From Salibaculum halophilum (GTDB lineage: Bacteria > Pseudomonadota > Alphaproteobacteria > Rhodobacterales > Rhodobacteraceae): a DNA stretch of 64,000 nt. Location: positions 124,001 through 188,000 of the forward strand of contig NZ_MSIT01000001.1 of the NCBI RefSeq assembly GCF_002094885.1. Reading direction: 5' to 3'. Positions 57,531 to 64,000 of the stretch are shown piece by piece (position 1 is the first letter of the stretch; every line of letters begins with the position of its first letter). The notes under the pieces were generated by a model. It was given only the letters and a program-made list of their open reading frames with translations, had not been told where the DNA came from and did not search any database. The position numbers and the translations under genes were made by a program.

Positions 57531-57935
57531 ATGCTCCGCTTCCTCGCCGCACTCTGCCTCGCCCTGGCCCCGGCCCTGTCCGGCGCCCCACAGGCGCGCG
57601 CGCAGGACACGCAGGCCGGCGCCGAGGTTCAGATGGTCATGGTCGAACAGGCCGGTTGTGCCTATTGCCAGCGCTGGGACGCCGAGATCGGCCCGATCTA
57701 TCCCAAGACGGACCTCGGCGCCGCGGCCCCGCTGCGCCGGATCGACCTGCACGACCCCGTGCCGGCCGACCTTGAGCTGGCCCGCCGCCTGACCTTCACC
57801 CCCACCTTCGTTCTGGTCGTCGACGGGGTCGAACTGAACCGGATCGAAGGCTATCCCGGCGAGGACTTCTTCTGGGCCCTGGCCGAGCGGATGGCGGCCG
57901 ACGCCGGCCTGATCGAGCCGGCGGCTGAGGGATGA
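57531..57935 (+). CDS. soxS: Thioredoxin-like protein SoxS
   Basis: SoxS is a small periplasmic thiol protein reported to reactivate SoxYZ. The 134-residue protein has a Sec signal (FLAALCLALAPALSGAPQ), a CAYC motif (VEQAGCAYCQRWDAEIGPIY) and the cis-Pro segment FTPTFVLVVDG. It is divergent from soxVW and followed by soxR. Confidence 0.92.
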   Translation: MLRFLAALCLALAPALSGAPQARAQDTQAGAEVQMVMVEQAGCAYCQRWDAEIGPIYPKTDLGAAAPLRRIDLHDPVPADLELARRLTFTPTFVLVVDGVELNRIEGYPGEDFFWALAERMAADAGLIEPAAEG

Positions 57936-58051
57936 AGGACGCCCCGCCCCCTGTTGCGCATAACGCGCAAGTGACCGCGGACGCGCCCGGGGCACCTTTC
58001 GCGCCCGGGCCCGAAACCGGTAAGGTCTGCGAAACCCGCGGAAGGTGGATC

Positions 58052-58387
58052 ATGGGGCTTCCCGTCATAGACAACGACATCCCGCCCGAGGAACTCGACC
58101 GGATGGCCGAGCGCGCCACCGAGGCGTCGAATTTCCTCAAGGCGATCAGCCACGAGGGCCGGCTGATGATCCTGTGCCACCTGGCCACGGGCGAGAAATC
58201 AGTGACCGACCTGGAGAGCCTGCTGTCGGCGCGGCAGGCCGCGGTCTCGCAGCAATTGTCGCGCCTGCGGCTTGAGGGGCTTGTCACCCCCCGGCGCGAG
58301 GGCAAGACGATCTACTACCGCTTGACCGACGACCGGTCTCGGCAAATACTGGACCTCGTCTACGACATGTTCTGCCGCGACGGCTGA
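58052..58387 (+). CDS. soxR: ArsR-family repressor SoxR
   Basis: SoxR represses the sox genes and responds to reduced sulfur by thiol chemistry in its homologues. The 111-residue protein has an ArsR winged helix (FLKAISHEGRLMILCHLATG, LSARQAAVSQQLSRLRLEG, RREGKTIYYRL) and two cysteines (C in LMILCHL and in DMFCRDG). I chose the ATG at 58052 because it has GGAAGG upstream and the extra 40 residues of the frame from 57932 are unstructured. The 57932 ATG overlaps the soxS stop, so that start remains possible. Confidence 0.92.
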   Translation: MGLPVIDNDIPPEELDRMAERATEASNFLKAISHEGRLMILCHLATGEKSVTDLESLLSARQAAVSQQLSRLRLEGLVTPRREGKTIYYRLTDDRSRQILDLVYDMFCRDG

Positions 58388-58415
58388 GCCTGTCGCAGGC
58401 AACCGGGAGGAGAAA

Positions 58416-59471
58416 ATGCTGGAGACGATCGGCTACGCCAACGCGGCGGCCCTGGTCGGGCTTTGCGGGGGCGTTTTGCTGGGCCTCGCGGCCCGTTTCG
58501 GCCGGTTCTGCACGCTCGGCGCGATCGAGGACTGGCTTTACGGACATGACGATACCCGGATGCGGATGTGGGCCGTCGCCATCGGCGTGGCGGTGATCGG
58601 CAGCTTCGCGCTGGTCGGGCTGGGCGCCTTCGACGCGGGCCAGAGCGCCTATCTCGCGCAGGCCTGGAACCCGCTGGCCTCGATCGTGGGCGGGCTGATC
58701 TTCGGCTACGGCATGGCCATCGCCGGAAACTGCGGCTACGGCGCGCTGGCGCGGCTGGGCGGTGGCGACCTGCGCTCTTTCGTGATCGTGCTGGTGATGG
58801 GGCTGTCGGCGCTCATCACGCTGTCGGGGCCGCTGGCTTGGCTGCGGGTGGCCGTCTTTCCCGAACCGGCGGCCACCGGCACGCCGCCGGGCATCGCCCA
58901 CGGGCTGGGCGCGCTCACCGGGGTGTCGCCGGTGATCTTCGGCCTCGGTCTCGGGGGGCTGATCCTGGCCTTTGCCCTGCGCTCGCCCCTGTTGCGCGCC
59001 GCCCCGGCGGCCATCGCCTGGGGCACCGTCGTGGGGCTGTCAGTGGTGCTGGCCTGGGCCGGCACCCAGTGGCTGGCTATCGAGAGCTTTGCCGAGACGC
59101 CGGTGCAATCGCACACCTTCACCGCGCCGGTGGGAGCGACCATGCTCTACGCCATGACCGCCTCGGGCAACGAGCTGACCTTCGGGATCGGCTCGGTGGT
59201 GGGCGTGCTGATAGGCGCCTTCATCGGGTCGCTCATCAAGGGTCATTTCCGCTGGGAGGCCTGCGAGGACCCGCGCGAGCTGCGCCGCCAAATCCTCGGC
59301 GCGGCCCTGATGGGTGTCGGTGCTGTGGTGGCGCTGGGCTGTTCCATCGGCCAGGGCCTGTCCGCCTTTTCCGTGCTGGCCTGGAGCGCGCCTGTCACCT
59401 TCGCGGCGATCCTCGCCGGGGCGGCCCTGGGCCTGCGCCAGCTCATCACCGGCTTCCAACCGGCCGAGTAG
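58416..59471 (+). CDS. soxT: YeeE/YedE sulfur transporter SoxT
   Basis: This 351-residue inner-membrane protein has about ten helices and belongs to the YeeE/YedE (TsuA-like) thiosulfate transporter family. The conserved cysteines are in ARFGRFCTLGAIEDW, GMAIAGNCGYGALARL and VVALGCSIGQGLSAFSVL. It follows soxR by 28 bp. In other sox clusters soxT has been linked to thiosulfate or sulfite uptake or to signalling through SoxR. The exact role here is not determined. Confidence 0.9.
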   Translation: MLETIGYANAAALVGLCGGVLLGLAARFGRFCTLGAIEDWLYGHDDTRMRMWAVAIGVAVIGSFALVGLGAFDAGQSAYLAQAWNPLASIVGGLIFGYGMAIAGNCGYGALARLGGGDLRSFVIVLVMGLSALITLSGPLAWLRVAVFPEPAATGTPPGIAHGLGALTGVSPVIFGLGLGGLILAFALRSPLLRAAPAAIAWGTVVGLSVVLAWAGTQWLAIESFAETPVQSHTFTAPVGATMLYAMTASGNELTFGIGSVVGVLIGAFIGSLIKGHFRWEACEDPRELRRQILGAALMGVGAVVALGCSIGQGLSAFSVLAWSAPVTFAAILAGAALGLRQLITGFQPAE

Positions 59472-59525
59472 GCCGCCCCACCGCCGGTCTGGACCCCACC
59501 CTGCCGGCCCTTTAGGTGCATCGGC

Positions 59526-60473
59526 ATGAGCACCCTCGACACCCCCGCGCCCGACCGCATCCTGCCCGGCATCCTGTTGATGATCGGGTTCTGCATGTCC
59601 GCGCCCATGCTGGACGTCGCTGCCAAGCTGGCCGCCCGGACCCTGCCGGTGGGCCAGATCACCGCCGCGCGCTTCGTGATACAGGCCGCGCTGATGCTGC
59701 CGGTCTGCCTCTGGCTGGGTCTGCGCCTGCGGCCCGGCCCGGGCACCACCGCCCTGCTGCTGTGGCGAGCGCTGTTTCTCGTGCTCTCGACCTATTTCTT
59801 CATCGCCGCGATCCGGGTCATGCCGATCGCCGACGCGCTGGCCATCGTCTTCGTCGAGCCCTTCATCATCCTCTTTGTCGCGCGCTTCCTCTTCGGCGAC
59901 GAGATCGGCCCGCGCCGCATCGGCGCCGCCGTGGTGGGCTTTGCCGGGGCGCTTCTGGTCATCCAGCCCAGTTTCGTGGCCTTCGGCCATGTCGCATTGC
60001 TGCCGCTGGGGACCGCCGTCAGCTTTGCCGCCTACATGTTGATCACGCGCGGGCTCTCGCGGCGCATGCACCCGGTAACGATGCAGTTTCACACCGCGGC
60101 GATCGCGGCGCTGGCAACGGTGCCGGTGGTCTGGCTGGCCGACGGGCGCGGCTGGCCCACGCTCGACCCGGTGATGCCGGAGGGGACGGCCTGGCTCTGG
60201 CTGCTGGGCGTCGGGGGTTTTGCCACGCTCAGCCACATGATGATGACCCAGGCCCTGACCTTTGCGCCTTCGGCCACGCTCGCCCCGCTGCACTACCTGG
60301 AAATCGTGATGGCAACCGCGCTGGGCTATCTGGTTTTCGGCAATTTCCCCGATCCGCTGACACTGGCCGGCATCGCGGTGATCATGGGGGCGGGCCTTTT
60401 CGTGATCCACCGCGAACGCCAAATCTCGCGCGCCGACCAGGCCACCAAGGCCCCGCCGGGCAGCCCGGTCTAG
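59526..60473 (+). CDS. EamA/DMT-family transporter
   Basis: This 315-residue protein has ten helices in two EamA repeats (IGFCMSAPMLDVAAKLAART; MPIADALAIVFVEPFIILFV; PSATLAPLHYLEIVMATALG). The substrate is unknown; related proteins export amino acids or similar small molecules. The stop codon TAG shares two bases with the stop of the convergent P-loop protein (CTAG). A paralogue lies at 61463. Confidence 0.9.
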   Translation: MSTLDTPAPDRILPGILLMIGFCMSAPMLDVAAKLAARTLPVGQITAARFVIQAALMLPVCLWLGLRLRPGPGTTALLLWRALFLVLSTYFFIAAIRVMPIADALAIVFVEPFIILFVARFLFGDEIGPRRIGAAVVGFAGALLVIQPSFVAFGHVALLPLGTAVSFAAYMLITRGLSRRMHPVTMQFHTAAIAALATVPVVWLADGRGWPTLDPVMPEGTAWLWLLGVGGFATLSHMMMTQALTFAPSATLAPLHYLEIVMATALGYLVFGNFPDPLTLAGIAVIMGAGLFVIHRERQISRADQATKAPPGSPV

Positions 60474-61351
60474 AGCAGCTCGACCCCGTCCATGCGGCCG
60501 ATCCGGGCGCAGTCCTCGGCATAGAGGTCCGAGAGCGCGGCGCGCGTCTCCGGCTCCCACGGGTCGTAGGGGCCGCTCCCTTCGGTGCCCTGCCGGATGC
60601 GGCGCACCTGCGCGCCGGGCAGACGCGCGCCCCCGGCAGCGGCACTGGCTGCGGCGATGCCCGCCATGGCGCCGGCGCTGAGCGCCCCCATTGCGCCGGG
60701 CCCTGCCAGGTCGATCTCGAAGGGGCCGCCGGCCATGGCCTCGACCACGGCCTGGCCGGTGGCGTGCAACTCCTCGTAGCGCCAGACGGTCAGCCGCGCG
60801 GCTGGAAGGGTGGCACGGATATCGGCCACCACGTCGGGCCAGCGCCGGGGCATCCGTGCCAGCGCCGCCCGTTCCTCGGCCCCGAACGGCACCCAGACGC
60901 CCTGTTGCGCCACGGTGCTGTGGCACGAGGCGAAAAAGCCCGCGTAATCGCGGATCGACAGGAAGACATGCGTGCCGGCCATGTCCCAGTCCGCCGGAAG
61001 CGCCCCCAGACGGGCCGTCAGCCCGGGATAGAGCGCGGCATGGCGCAACATCAGGCGCGGCGTGCCGAGGATGTTTTCCTCGCTCAGCAGGAGCCGGCTG
61101 CGCCGCGCGCCCAGGGCGGCGGGCACAAGGGTGTCCAACACGCGCGCCGTGCGGCCCTGAACCTGCGCGACGCGATCCGGTGCCATCTCGGGCTTGGGAA
61201 AGACCAGGTCCGGCTCATCGCGCAGGTCACCGGGGCCGAGGTATCCGGTGCCAAGGCGCAGCAGTTCGCGCCGGCGCGAATCGAAGGCACGCTGCAGCGT
61301 CGTCGTCGCCGTCTTGTGCGCGCCCAGGTGCAGGGCCAGCGTCGATAACAT
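60470..61351 (-). CDS. P-loop sulfotransferase-like protein
   Basis: The 293-residue protein begins with LALHLGAHKTATTTLQRAFD, a P-loop of the type seen in sulfotransferase-like proteins of alphaproteobacteria. HVFLSIRDYAGFFASCHSTV occupies the place of the 3'-phosphate-binding segment (R and S present). The C-terminal half contains an Ala/Gly-rich stretch (about 224-245). I expect a nucleotide-binding transferase, without known acceptor. It is the second such protein in the window (the other is at 31434) and the two are not close in sequence. Confidence 0.65.
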   Translation of the reverse strand: MLSTLALHLGAHKTATTTLQRAFDSRRRELLRLGTGYLGPGDLRDEPDLVFPKPEMAPDRVAQVQGRTARVLDTLVPAALGARRSRLLLSEENILGTPRLMLRHAALYPGLTARLGALPADWDMAGTHVFLSIRDYAGFFASCHSTVAQQGVWVPFGAEERAALARMPRRWPDVVADIRATLPAARLTVWRYEELHATGQAVVEAMAGGPFEIDLAGPGAMGALSAGAMAGIAAASAAAGGARLPGAQVRRIRQGTEGSGPYDPWEPETRAALSDLYAEDCARIGRMDGVELL

Positions 61352-61462
61352 GGGGCGCGTCCGATCCTATCAGTCCACAGCGATCTAGCCAGAGCGGCGC
61401 GCCCTTGTCCACGGGGCCGTGCCGCCCCTTGCGCCCGCCCGCACGGGCTGTAGCGTGCCGGG

Positions 61463-62377
61463 ATGGACGATGATCGGCCCTATCTCGGCATCCTGTTGAT
61501 GCTCGCCTTCTGCGTGCTCGCCCCGCTGGGCGATGCCATCGCCAAACTGCTGGGCGCGACGCTGTCGATCGGCGCGCTGGTGGCGGTGCGCTTCGGCGCC
61601 CAGGCGGTGACGCTGCTGCCGCTGGCCCTGGCGTTTCGGCTGCCGATGCCCCGCGGCAACGGGGTTCTCTGGCTGATCGCGCTGCGCACGGCGCTGCACG
61701 TTCTCGGGATCGGCCTGATGTTCACGGCGCTGCGCCACTTGCCGCTGGCCGACGCGCTGGCCATCGTCTTCGTCATGCCCTTCCTGATGCTGCTGGCCGG
61801 TTGGCTGCTGCTGGACGAGGCCGTCGGCCCGCACCGCCTGGGCGCCTGCGCGGCCGGGTTTGCCGGAACGCTCATGGTGATCCAGCCAAATTTCGTCGAA
61901 TCGGGCTGGCCCGCGCTGCTGCCGCTGGGCGTCGCGCTTGCCTTCGTCGGCTTCATGCTGGTCACGCGCAGGATCGCCAAGGCGGTGGACCCGATCGCCC
62001 TGCAGGGCGTCTCGGGGCTGATGGCCATTGCCGTTCTGGCGCCGCTTGCGCTCGCGCTGCCCGGGCTGCCGCTCCTGTCCTTTGCCGGGCTCGGCACCAG
62101 CAATCCCGGCCTGCTGGCGTTGATGGCCCTGATCGGGACCGTGGCGCACCTGTTCATGACATGGTCGCTGCGGTTTGCGCCCTCGGCCACGGTGGCACCG
62201 ATGCAATACATGGAAATTCCCTTTGCCACGCTGATCGGCTGGCTGATCTTTCGCGACCTGCCGGGCGGACTGGCCGCACTGGGGATCTGCGTGACCGTGG
62301 CGGCGGGACTTTACATCATAGGGCGCGAGCGGGCCATCGCCCGCCGCCCGCGCCCCCCGACGCCAGAAGCGACCTGA
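61463..62377 (+). CDS. EamA/DMT-family transporter
   Basis: This 304-residue, ten-helix protein is a paralogue of the gene at 59526 (shared LADALAIVFVMPF versus IADALAIVFVEPF, and SATVAPMQYMEIPFATLIGW versus SATLAPLHYLEIVMATALGY). Its last 62 bases overlap the end of the convergent thiN gene. The substrate is unknown. Confidence 0.9.
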   Translation: MDDDRPYLGILLMLAFCVLAPLGDAIAKLLGATLSIGALVAVRFGAQAVTLLPLALAFRLPMPRGNGVLWLIALRTALHVLGIGLMFTALRHLPLADALAIVFVMPFLMLLAGWLLLDEAVGPHRLGACAAGFAGTLMVIQPNFVESGWPALLPLGVALAFVGFMLVTRRIAKAVDPIALQGVSGLMAIAVLAPLALALPGLPLLSFAGLGTSNPGLLALMALIGTVAHLFMTWSLRFAPSATVAPMQYMEIPFATLIGWLIFRDLPGGLAALGICVTVAAGLYIIGRERAIARRPRPPTPEAT

Positions 62378-63014
62378 CCGTCACGTCCAGACGGGCGCGC
62401 GGCAGGATCACCAGCATGCCCGGCCCCTCGGGGACAAGGTACACCGGCCCCGTGGCACGGTTGGATGTGCCCACGCGCGCGTCCGCCGCGAGGTCCAGGC
62501 CGGTCGTCGGCCATTTCAGCCCGTGGCTTTCCACCCGCCCCGGTGCCAGAGGATAGACCGACACCGTGGTGCCCGGGTCAAGCGCCAGCCGCAGGCGCGG
62601 CGGGCAGAGAAACACGAGGCTGTCGTTGCCGATTACAAGGCACGGCCGGTCGGGGTGGCGCGCCAGCACGGTCAGGGCGGCAAGCTCGTGGTCCATCCGC
62701 CCGCCCGAGACCCCGACAGCCAGAACCAGCGGCGCGTCGATCGCCCGCAACGCCTTGTCGAAATCGGTGGTCTCCTGTTCCGTTACCGGGTGCAGGACAT
62801 CGCGCAGGACCTCCCGGCCCGAGGCCGACAGGCTGTCCATGTCCCCGATCACCGCCTCGGGCGGCTGCCCGGCCAGCAGCGCCGCGTCACCGCCGCCGTC
62901 GGCGGCTACCAGTCGCGGCCCCCAGCCCAGGGCCGCGTGCAGGTCGGCCTCGGCATGATGCGACCCGCCCAAAAGCGTGATCGGTGCCCGGCTTGAAACA
63001 ATGGCCCGACTCAC
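62316..63014 (-). CDS. thiN: Thiamin pyrophosphokinase
   Basis: ThiN makes thiamin diphosphate from thiamin and ATP. The 232-residue protein has LVAADGGGDAALLAG, PEAVIGDMDSLSA, PVTEQETTDFDKALRAI and GVSGGRMDHELAALTVL, the family's substrate and metal motifs. The start is a GTG at 63014 with a weak ribosome binding site. Its 3' end is antisense to the last 62 bases of the EamA gene, which is unusual but both frames are intact and conserved in type. Confidence 0.9.
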   Translation of the reverse strand: MSRAIVSSRAPITLLGGSHHAEADLHAALGWGPRLVAADGGGDAALLAGQPPEAVIGDMDSLSASGREVLRDVLHPVTEQETTDFDKALRAIDAPLVLAVGVSGGRMDHELAALTVLARHPDRPCLVIGNDSLVFLCPPRLRLALDPGTTVSVYPLAPGRVESHGLKWPTTGLDLAADARVGTSNRATGPVYLVPEGPGMLVILPRARLDVTVRSLLASGGAGGGRWPARAL

Positions 63015-63152
63015 GCTCCACTATCCATAACTGTGCTGCCTCGCCACAAAAGGGTCACTAAATAATACTCCTCTTAACGTTCTTTCGTTCCGGATCACGA
63101 ACCAATTGATGGTAAACCCGTCGATGTTGGGTAGACAGAAAGTGAGCATTCC

Positions 63153-64000
63153 ATGGTTGGAACAAGCAAGATCCTGACGGTCTCTTACGGCACCTTCTCG
63201 TGCACCTTGGAGGGGTTCGACGACTCCTTCAACACGATGAAGGCCATTGCCGAGTATTTTCGGGACCTCGCCTCGGACGATCGCTATTTCGGGGCGGAAC
63301 CGCCAACCCCGGATGCCGAGATGCTGGCCCGCATCGCCGAAAAGGAAATCTCGCGCCGGGTCGAGGCGCGCGCCGAGGATGACGGTATCGTCCTGCGCCC
63401 CGCCCTGTCCCGGCCCGACGCCGAGGCCCCGGCCTCCCCGGAGAGGCCCGGTCTGGACGCGGCCGCCGCGCCGGGTGAGACCTCGTCCACCGCCATTGCC
63501 GCCGCGGTCTCGGCCGCGGCCGCCGCGCCGTCGCGCCGGGCGCCGGCCGATGGTCCCGCCAGTGCCGACCAACCGCCCGCCGCGCCGCAGGAACCGGAAA
63601 CGCCCCCTGAGGCCGACGCGTCCGGTGACCAGGATGAACAGGCTGACGATACTCAGGCCGCGGTGCATGACGACGATTCGGCCGAGGCCACCGACACCGG
63701 TCAGCCCGACACGCCGCCCACGGCCACCGGGCAACCGGCCGAAACCGATCCGCCGGAGGACGCCGACACACCCCCCTCGGCGGCTGCCCGGCAGACAGAG
63801 GAGTTGCCCGTCAAATCCCTCGCCGAGGCCCCGGCCCATCCCGATGCCAACAGCGTCGCGGCCAAACTGCAGCGCATCCGCGCTGTCGTCGGGCGCGACA
63901 CCGCCGAGGTCTCTGGATCGGACTACACCGAGGACCAGGGCGGCACGGACGCGGCGCAGATGGGGCACCTGCCTGATATCACCGATCCGGCCGCGACGCC
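63153..64000 (+). CDS. Low-complexity protein with conserved N-terminus, 3' end outside window
   Basis: The frame is open from the ATG at 63153 to the end of the window (282 codons). The first ~70 residues look folded ([40 protein letters not shown]). A long Ala/Pro/Asp/Glu-rich region follows, then a second folded-looking segment ([20 protein letters not shown]). Rhodobacterales proteins with this start are often labelled chemotaxis protein CheA in databases, with no CheA domain visible here. I do not assign a function. The 138-bp AT-rich gap to thiN contains both promoters. Confidence 0.75.
   Translation, partial: MVGTSKILTVSYGTFSCTLEGFDDSFNTMKAIAEYFRDLASDDRYFGAEPPTPDAEMLARIAEKEISRRVEARAEDDGIVLRPALSRPDAEAPASPERPGLDAAAAPGETSSTAIAAAVSAAAAAPSRRAPADGPASADQPPAAPQEPETPPEADASGDQDEQADDTQAAVHDDDSAEATDTGQPDTPPTATGQPAETDPPEDADTPPSAAARQTEELPVKSLAEAPAHPDANSVAAKLQRIRAVVGRDTAEVSGSDYTEDQGGTDAAQMGHLPDITDPAAT

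Noticed and set aside
57932-58051. N-terminal extension of SoxR to the ATG overlapping soxS
   Set aside because: The extra 40 residues are Pro/Ala-rich and unlike ArsR proteins. The internal ATG has a better ribosome binding site. Kept as an alternative only.
63050-63100. CtrA binding site (TTAA-N7-TTAA) before the last gene
   Set aside because: There is one TTAAC, but the second half-site at the right spacing is absent.

Overview
The window is high-GC DNA from an alphaproteobacterium, most likely a Rhodobacteraceae (Roseobacter-type) organism. This rests on several things seen together: a ChpT phosphotransferase (CtrA pathway), ornithine-lipid genes olsB-olsA, an ALAS-type hemA, ribosomal protein L21 with a long helix-hairpin-helix tail, a type-2 CtaA/Cox15, a fused MrpA-MrpB antiporter subunit, and a sox cluster in the Paracoccus order. 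No phage, plasmid or CRISPR signature is present; apart from one small insertion-sequence graveyard the region looks like chromosomal core.

Layout. 1-2421: polyamine-type ABC transporter (ATPase truncated by the window edge, two permeases), divergent from a LysR regulator (2587-3426). 3490-4445: rplM-rpsI. 4573-12836: TDT-family transporter with a possible FNR box, thioesterase, enoyl-CoA hydratase-like protein, M32 carboxypeptidase, heme A synthase, TrmJ-like methyltransferase, ThiE-like protein and the olsB-olsA pair. 12968-19340: DUF3553 protein and chpT with overlapping start codons, then proA, proB, obgE, two acetyltransferases, rpmA and rplU, all on the minus strand after chpT. 19527-22430: DUF2059 protein, tRNA-Ser(CGA) and the decayed remains of two IS3-type transposases. 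22531-33567: UvrD/PcrA helicase, pyruvate carboxylase, tRNA-Gly(GCC), a membrane protein, a flavodoxin-like protein, an acetyltransferase with a stand-alone Lrp ligand domain, a sulfotransferase-like protein, hisB and hisH. 33685-39627: six-gene Mrp Na+/H+ antiporter operon. 39683-44285: gcvT-gcvH-gcvP under a tandem glycine riboswitch. 44418-47051: metallo-beta-lactamase-fold protein, hemA and a secreted DUF302 protein. 47137-59471: thiosulfate-oxidation (sox) locus. 59526-64000: two EamA transporters around a P-loop sulfotransferase-like protein, thiamin pyrophosphokinase, and the N-terminal part of a low-complexity protein.

How the genes work together. The sox locus encodes the complete periplasmic system including SoxCD: SoxXA loads thiosulfate onto the SoxY cysteine (SoxYZ), SoxB hydrolyses the sulfate, SoxCD oxidises the sulfane sulfur, SoxV/SoxW/SoxS supply reductant, SoxE/SoxF are accessory redox proteins, SoxR is the ArsR-type repressor and SoxT a YeeE-type sulfur transporter. 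This predicts lithotrophic or mixotrophic thiosulfate oxidation to sulfate without sulfur globules. soxS-soxR-soxT are divergent from soxVW; soxXYZABCDEF follow, with inverted or repeated ATTCA elements in both control regions. Heme supply (hemA) lies directly downstream of the heme-rich sox operon behind an FNR-like box set in a hairpin.

I did not find a clearly undescribed system. The most worthwhile oddities are the overlapping divergent starts of DUF3553/chpT, the FNR-like boxes, the DUF302-hemA unit next to sox, and the compact overlapping gene ends.
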